Shown here: positions 6,701 to 9,293 of the stretch, piece by piece
Layout: each line of letters starts with the position of its first letter
How positions within the stretch are numbered: position 1 is the first letter of the stretch
From: Bacteroidales bacterium
GTDB lineage: Bacteria; Bacteroidota; Bacteroidia; Bacteroidales; DTU049
DNA: 9,293 bases
Assembly: GCA_030017935.1 (NCBI GenBank)
Contig: JASEGF010000071.1
Coordinates: 1 to 9,293, forward strand
Reading direction: 5' to 3'
Notes under the pieces: model-generated
Told to the model about the DNA's origin: nothing
Database searches by the model: none
What the model saw: the letters and a program-made list of their open reading frames with translations, nothing else
Program-made: the position numbers and the translations under genes

Positions 6701-6830
6701 AAGAGGTGACTGGGTGACGGGGAGACGAGGTGACTGGGAGACTGGGGAGAAGAGGAGACTGGGAGAAGAGGAGATTAGTGATTAGAGGAGAATGGGGAGA
6801 CGAGGAGATGGTGAGACGAGGTGAAGAGGA
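6701..6830. repeat. Degenerate purine-rich tandem repeat (about 7-8 bp units)
   Basis: The plus strand is nearly all G and A with scattered C/T, built of units such as GGTGACT, GGGAGAC and GAGGAGA. GAGGTGACTGGG occurs at 6703-6714 and again at 6727-6738. An open frame across it (from about 6730 to 7035) translates to low-complexity Arg/Gly/Glu and then Leu/Ile/Thr, and I do not accept it as a gene. Confidence 0.75.
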
Positions 6831-6840
6831 TTTAATGTTT

Positions 6841-6962
6841 CCTTATCAATTTATCACCTATAACTTATCACTTATCACTAATAACTTATCACTTATCACC
6901 TATAAGCTATTACCTATTACTTCTAAACTAATCAACTCATCAACTTATCAACTACTCAACCT
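6841..6962. repeat. TTATCAC heptad repeat tract
   Basis: Five TTATCAC units occur at 6851, 6865, 6872, 6886 and 6893, the last four as two tandem pairs. ATAACTTATCACTTATCAC is a perfect 19 bp direct repeat (6860-6878 and 6881-6899). The tract then decays into CTATTAC and AACTNATCAAC-like units to 6962. Non-coding. Confidence 0.72.
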
Positions 6963-6971
6963 TGATTTTTT

Positions 6972-7001
6972 ATTTGTGTTAATTTGTGTGCATTTGTGGA
7001 C
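6972..7001. repeat. Three tandem 10 bp ATTTGTG units
   Basis: ATTTGTGTTA, ATTTGTGTGC and ATTTGTGGAC lie head to tail. This matches a short dispersed repeat type common in Bacteroidota intergenic DNA (from memory). The rest of the 6563-7123 gap holds the yidC promoter at its left end, unremarkable A/T-rich sequence at 6630-6700 and 7002-7060, and the peptidase terminator. Confidence 0.6.
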
Positions 7002-7062
7002 AATAAATAACAATGGACAACTGTATTTCGCTTAAACTACTAAAGCTAATACCAATGTTTCA

Positions 7063-7104
7063 TTTAATAATAAAAAAGGGACTCAAGTTTACTGGGTCCC
7101 TTTT
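7063..7104 (-). terminator. Rho-independent terminator of the S46 peptidase gene
   Basis: Arms 7074-7085 and 7093-7104 pair over 12 bp with one mismatch (AAAAGGGAC with GTCCCTTTT at the base) around a 7-base loop. On the minus strand the stem is followed by TTTTTTATTATT. It starts 20 bases after the peptidase stop codon. Confidence 0.9.
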
Positions 7105-7123
7105 CGAAATTATTTAATTTAGA

Positions 7124-9292
7124 TTATTTTACTAAAGTGAGCTCATCGATGAGATTGGTAGCACCGGCATATTTGTCAATTATAAAAAGCACATATCTGA
7201 TATCTACACTTATGCACCTTTGCACACTAGTTTCAAATAAAATATCTCCACTCATACTTTCCCAATTTCCATCAAAAGCTAATCCTATGAGATTGCCTTC
7301 AGCATCTATCACACCACTACCACTATTACCACCAGTAATGTCATTATTAGTTATAAAACAAGTAACTATGTTGCCATTCTTATCAGCATATTGCCCAAAA
7401 TCTTTTTTACTATATAATTCTTTTAATCTATCGGGCACGATGAATTCATCATTGTTAGGATCTTCTTTTTCCATTATACCAGTCAAAGTAGTTACGTAAT
7501 CATAATGAACCGCATCAGCAGGATAATAATCTTGTACAGTGCCATAGGTCATTCTCATAGTACTATTAGCATCTGGATAGTAAGCTTTATTTGGCATCAT
7601 TTCTCGAAGACCAGCGATATATTTGCGATATCCTTCATTTTGTTGATCTTCAGCTTTTGCCATCTCTTGCCATATTGATCGTGCACTTGATAGAGTACTA
7701 ATTGTTAATTGAAATCCAAGGTCATTTTCTAAAGTTTTTAAATTTGGATTTTGTAGAAAGCTATTAAATCTAGCCTCATCTACTAAAATACTTTTATTAT
7801 AAATATCGTCTGCCCATTTTTTAATATCACCTTTATATTTTTTTTCAAAAGTAGTGATAGTACTTATTTGTTGATCTTTGGGCACATCATTTATATACAT
7901 TTCAAACATTGCTATGAAAATATCTTTATCTACACTAGCATTATAATCTTTAAAATATTTTTCGGCTTTTTCGTTTAAATTTTTTGCAATTAATTTAGCA
8001 TTGCCTTCTATTTTAGCTTTCTCATCTTTGCTAGCATTTTCCATATTTTTCAGTACAGAGTACAATTGTAAAAGGTCGAAACCGAAATAGATAAATTCTG
8101 GTCCTTGTAGTAGAGCCTCTTCTAGATAAGTCATCGATTTATTATATTTTGCTAATAAATTGTAAGAATCCTCAATTTCTTTAAGGCAAGTGCCATATTT
8201 TTGTTGTCTTGTAGCATCTTGTTGCACCCAATTCATAAATTGGTTTTCTAGTTCTTTTTTTCTATCATAAACATCCCATCTTTTTAGACCCTTAGTTTGT
8301 CCGATGAAATATTTCCAATAGTTAGATGTTTGAGCATATTTAGAAGAATATTGTAGTTTTATTTTAGGATCTTGATCCATATAGGATCTCATAATAGATA
8401 ATTTATTATCTCTGATTTTTACAATCAAAGGATTATTTTGATTAATTGCTTGATCTACGCCTTGAGAAGTAATATATCTATGAGTACTGCCGGGGAAGCC
8501 AAAAATCATAGAGAAATCATTTTTTTCAACCCCTTTAATAGAAACAGGTAAATATTTTTTAGGTTTTAAAGGAACATTTTTATCAGAATAATCAGCTGGA
8601 GAGCCATCTGGAGCAGTGTAAATGCGGAAAATTGAAAAGTCTCCAGTATGACGTGGCCACATCCAGTTATCAGTATCGCCACCGAATTTACCTATTGCAC
8701 TAGGAGGAGCTCCTACTAACCTGATATCTTTATATGTTTCGTAGACATATAAATAATATTCATTACCCTCAAACATGGGTTTAACGACTACATCATATTT
8801 CCCTTTTTCTGAGGCTTCATTTTCTATTTCTTTAATTGCTTTGCTTATAGCTTTGTCTCTAGCACTTAAACTCATAGAATCATTTACATTTTTTAGCACT
8901 CTACCAGTTACATCCTCTATTCTTACGACAAATGACATAGTCATTTCATCTATTGGTATCTCTTCAGATAGCTTGGTAGCCCAGAATCCATTTGTTAAGT
9001 AATCATGCTCTAAGGTACTTACTTGCTGCACAGCATCATATCCACAGTGATGATTAGTAAATACTAGCCCCTGAGGAGAAACTACAACTCCAGAGCAGAA
9101 AAAACCCATACTTGGTTTATAATTATCAGAGCCTAGTCCGACAATAGCATCTTTTATACTTGGGTTAGTGTTAGAATACACTTCTTCAGCTTTTAATTTG
9201 AGTCCTAACCTGACCATGTCTGGATAATTAAGCTTTTCTATCCATACTGGCACCCACATACCCTCATCTGGTTTAGTAGGAGGATTCACTGC
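7124..9292 (-). CDS. S46-family dipeptidyl peptidase, DPP7-type (5' partial)
   Basis: An exported serine peptidase that removes dipeptides from oligopeptide N-termini in the periplasm, feeding amino-acid-using Bacteroidota. The frame is open to the right window edge, so the start and signal peptide are outside; the GTG at 9289 is probably internal. Counting from that codon, the chymotrypsin-like triad is His81 (TNHHCGY), Asp217 (WPRHTGDFS) and Ser656 (GGNSGSGV). The segment DEGMW near the N-terminus, the family motif DTDNWMWPRHTGD and the end YVLFIIDKYAGATNLIDEL are hallmarks. The residue 18 after the Ser is Gly674 (AFDGNWE). In the family, Gly here marks DPP7 (hydrophobic P1) and Arg marks DPP11 (Asp/Glu P1). 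The region between the catalytic halves (~300-560) is the helical cap that binds the substrate N-terminus. A strong terminator follows, so it is probably transcribed separately from yidC. Confidence 0.95.
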   Translation of the reverse strand, partial: AVNPPTKPDEGMWVPVWIEKLNYPDMVRLGLKLKAEEVYSNTNPSIKDAIVGLGSDNYKPSMGFFCSGVVVSPQGLVFTNHHCGYDAVQQVSTLEHDYLTNGFWATKLSEEIPIDEMTMSFVVRIEDVTGRVLKNVNDSMSLSARDKAISKAIKEIENEASEKGKYDVVVKPMFEGNEYYLYVYETYKDIRLVGAPPSAIGKFGGDTDNWMWPRHTGDFSIFRIYTAPDGSPADYSDKNVPLKPKKYLPVSIKGVEKNDFSMIFGFPGSTHRYITSQGVDQAINQNNPLIVKIRDNKLSIMRSYMDQDPKIKLQYSSKYAQTSNYWKYFIGQTKGLKRWDVYDRKKELENQFMNWVQQDATRQQKYGTCLKEIEDSYNLLAKYNKSMTYLEEALLQGPEFIYFGFDLLQLYSVLKNMENASKDEKAKIEGNAKLIAKNLNEKAEKYFKDYNASVDKDIFIAMFEMYINDVPKDQQISTITTFEKKYKGDIKKWADDIYNKSILVDEARFNSFLQNPNLKTLENDLGFQLTISTLSSARSIWQEMAKAEDQQNEGYRKYIAGLREMMPNKAYYPDANSTMRMTYGTVQDYYPADAVHYDYVTTLTGIMEKEDPNNDEFIVPDRLKELYSKKDFGQYADKNGNIVTCFITNNDITGGNSGSGVIDAEGNLIGLAFDGNWESMSGDILFETSVQRCISVDIRYVLFIIDKYAGATNLIDELTLVK

Positions 9293-9293
9293 A

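Noticed and set aside
6841..6962. Possible CRISPR array in the TTATCAC repeats
   Set aside because: Units are 7 bp, adjacent and degenerate, with no spacer-repeat alternation.
6730..7035. 101-residue plus-strand open frame between yidC and the peptidase gene
   Set aside because: It runs through three simple-repeat tracts. The translation is low-complexity (Gly/Arg/Glu, then repeated LSLIT-like) and has no domain or convincing start.
7137..7499. 120-residue plus-strand open frame
   Set aside because: It lies antisense inside the S46 peptidase gene, across the catalytic Ser region.
8775..9002. 75-residue plus-strand open frame
   Set aside because: It lies antisense inside the S46 peptidase gene.

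Overview
The window looks like chromosomal DNA of a low-GC member of the Bacteroidota. The evidence is a YidC of the long Bacteroidota type, an S46-family dipeptidyl peptidase, an adjacent hpt-adk pair, a lipoprotein with a Bacteroidota-style lipobox, and a good match to the phylum's TTTG / TAnnTTTG promoter upstream of yidC. Genus cannot be assigned by eye.

Left part (1-2745), plus strand: a polymorphic-toxin locus. It opens inside the last residues of an Rhs/YD-repeat protein. The end of the Rhs core (NPVVLKDPNG) is followed by a variable C-terminal domain with an H-x11-S-M-G-C motif resembling the L,D-transpeptidase (YkuD) active site. Six bases downstream is a secreted SH3-like protein, the likely immunity partner. 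Next comes an orphan toxin module without an Rhs shell: a 147-residue protein with a complete JAMM/JAB metalloprotease motif, followed four bases later by a secreted protein, again probably its immunity factor. A ~50 bp repeat (47/50 identical) with a hairpin lies downstream of each pair, which suggests cassette-like accumulation of modules.

Middle part (2746-6629): a small DUF4878-like lipoprotein gene on the plus strand converges on leftward housekeeping genes. hpt (hypoxanthine phosphoribosyltransferase) and adk (adenylate kinase) overlap by ATGA and form a purine salvage/nucleotide pair. yidC (membrane insertase) lies upstream of them with its own promoter. Between yidC and hpt is a 231 bp MITE-like element with imperfect 27 bp terminal inverted repeats and a perfect 8 bp target duplication. 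The duplicated target includes the yidC stop codon, so the element landed on the stop without changing the protein. A large imperfect palindrome of CACAAAG-type units sits inside it.

Right part (6630-9293): a ~560 bp non-coding gap between yidC and the peptidase gene holds three different simple-repeat tracts in series (purine-rich GGAGAC-like, TTATCAC heptads, and an ATTTGTG 10-mer x3). A clear intrinsic terminator follows, then a leftward S46 peptidase gene (DPP7-type by its specificity residue) whose 5' end runs off the window.

The most notable content is the two-module toxin/immunity array with its shared boundary repeat, and the precisely defined MITE at the yidC stop codon.
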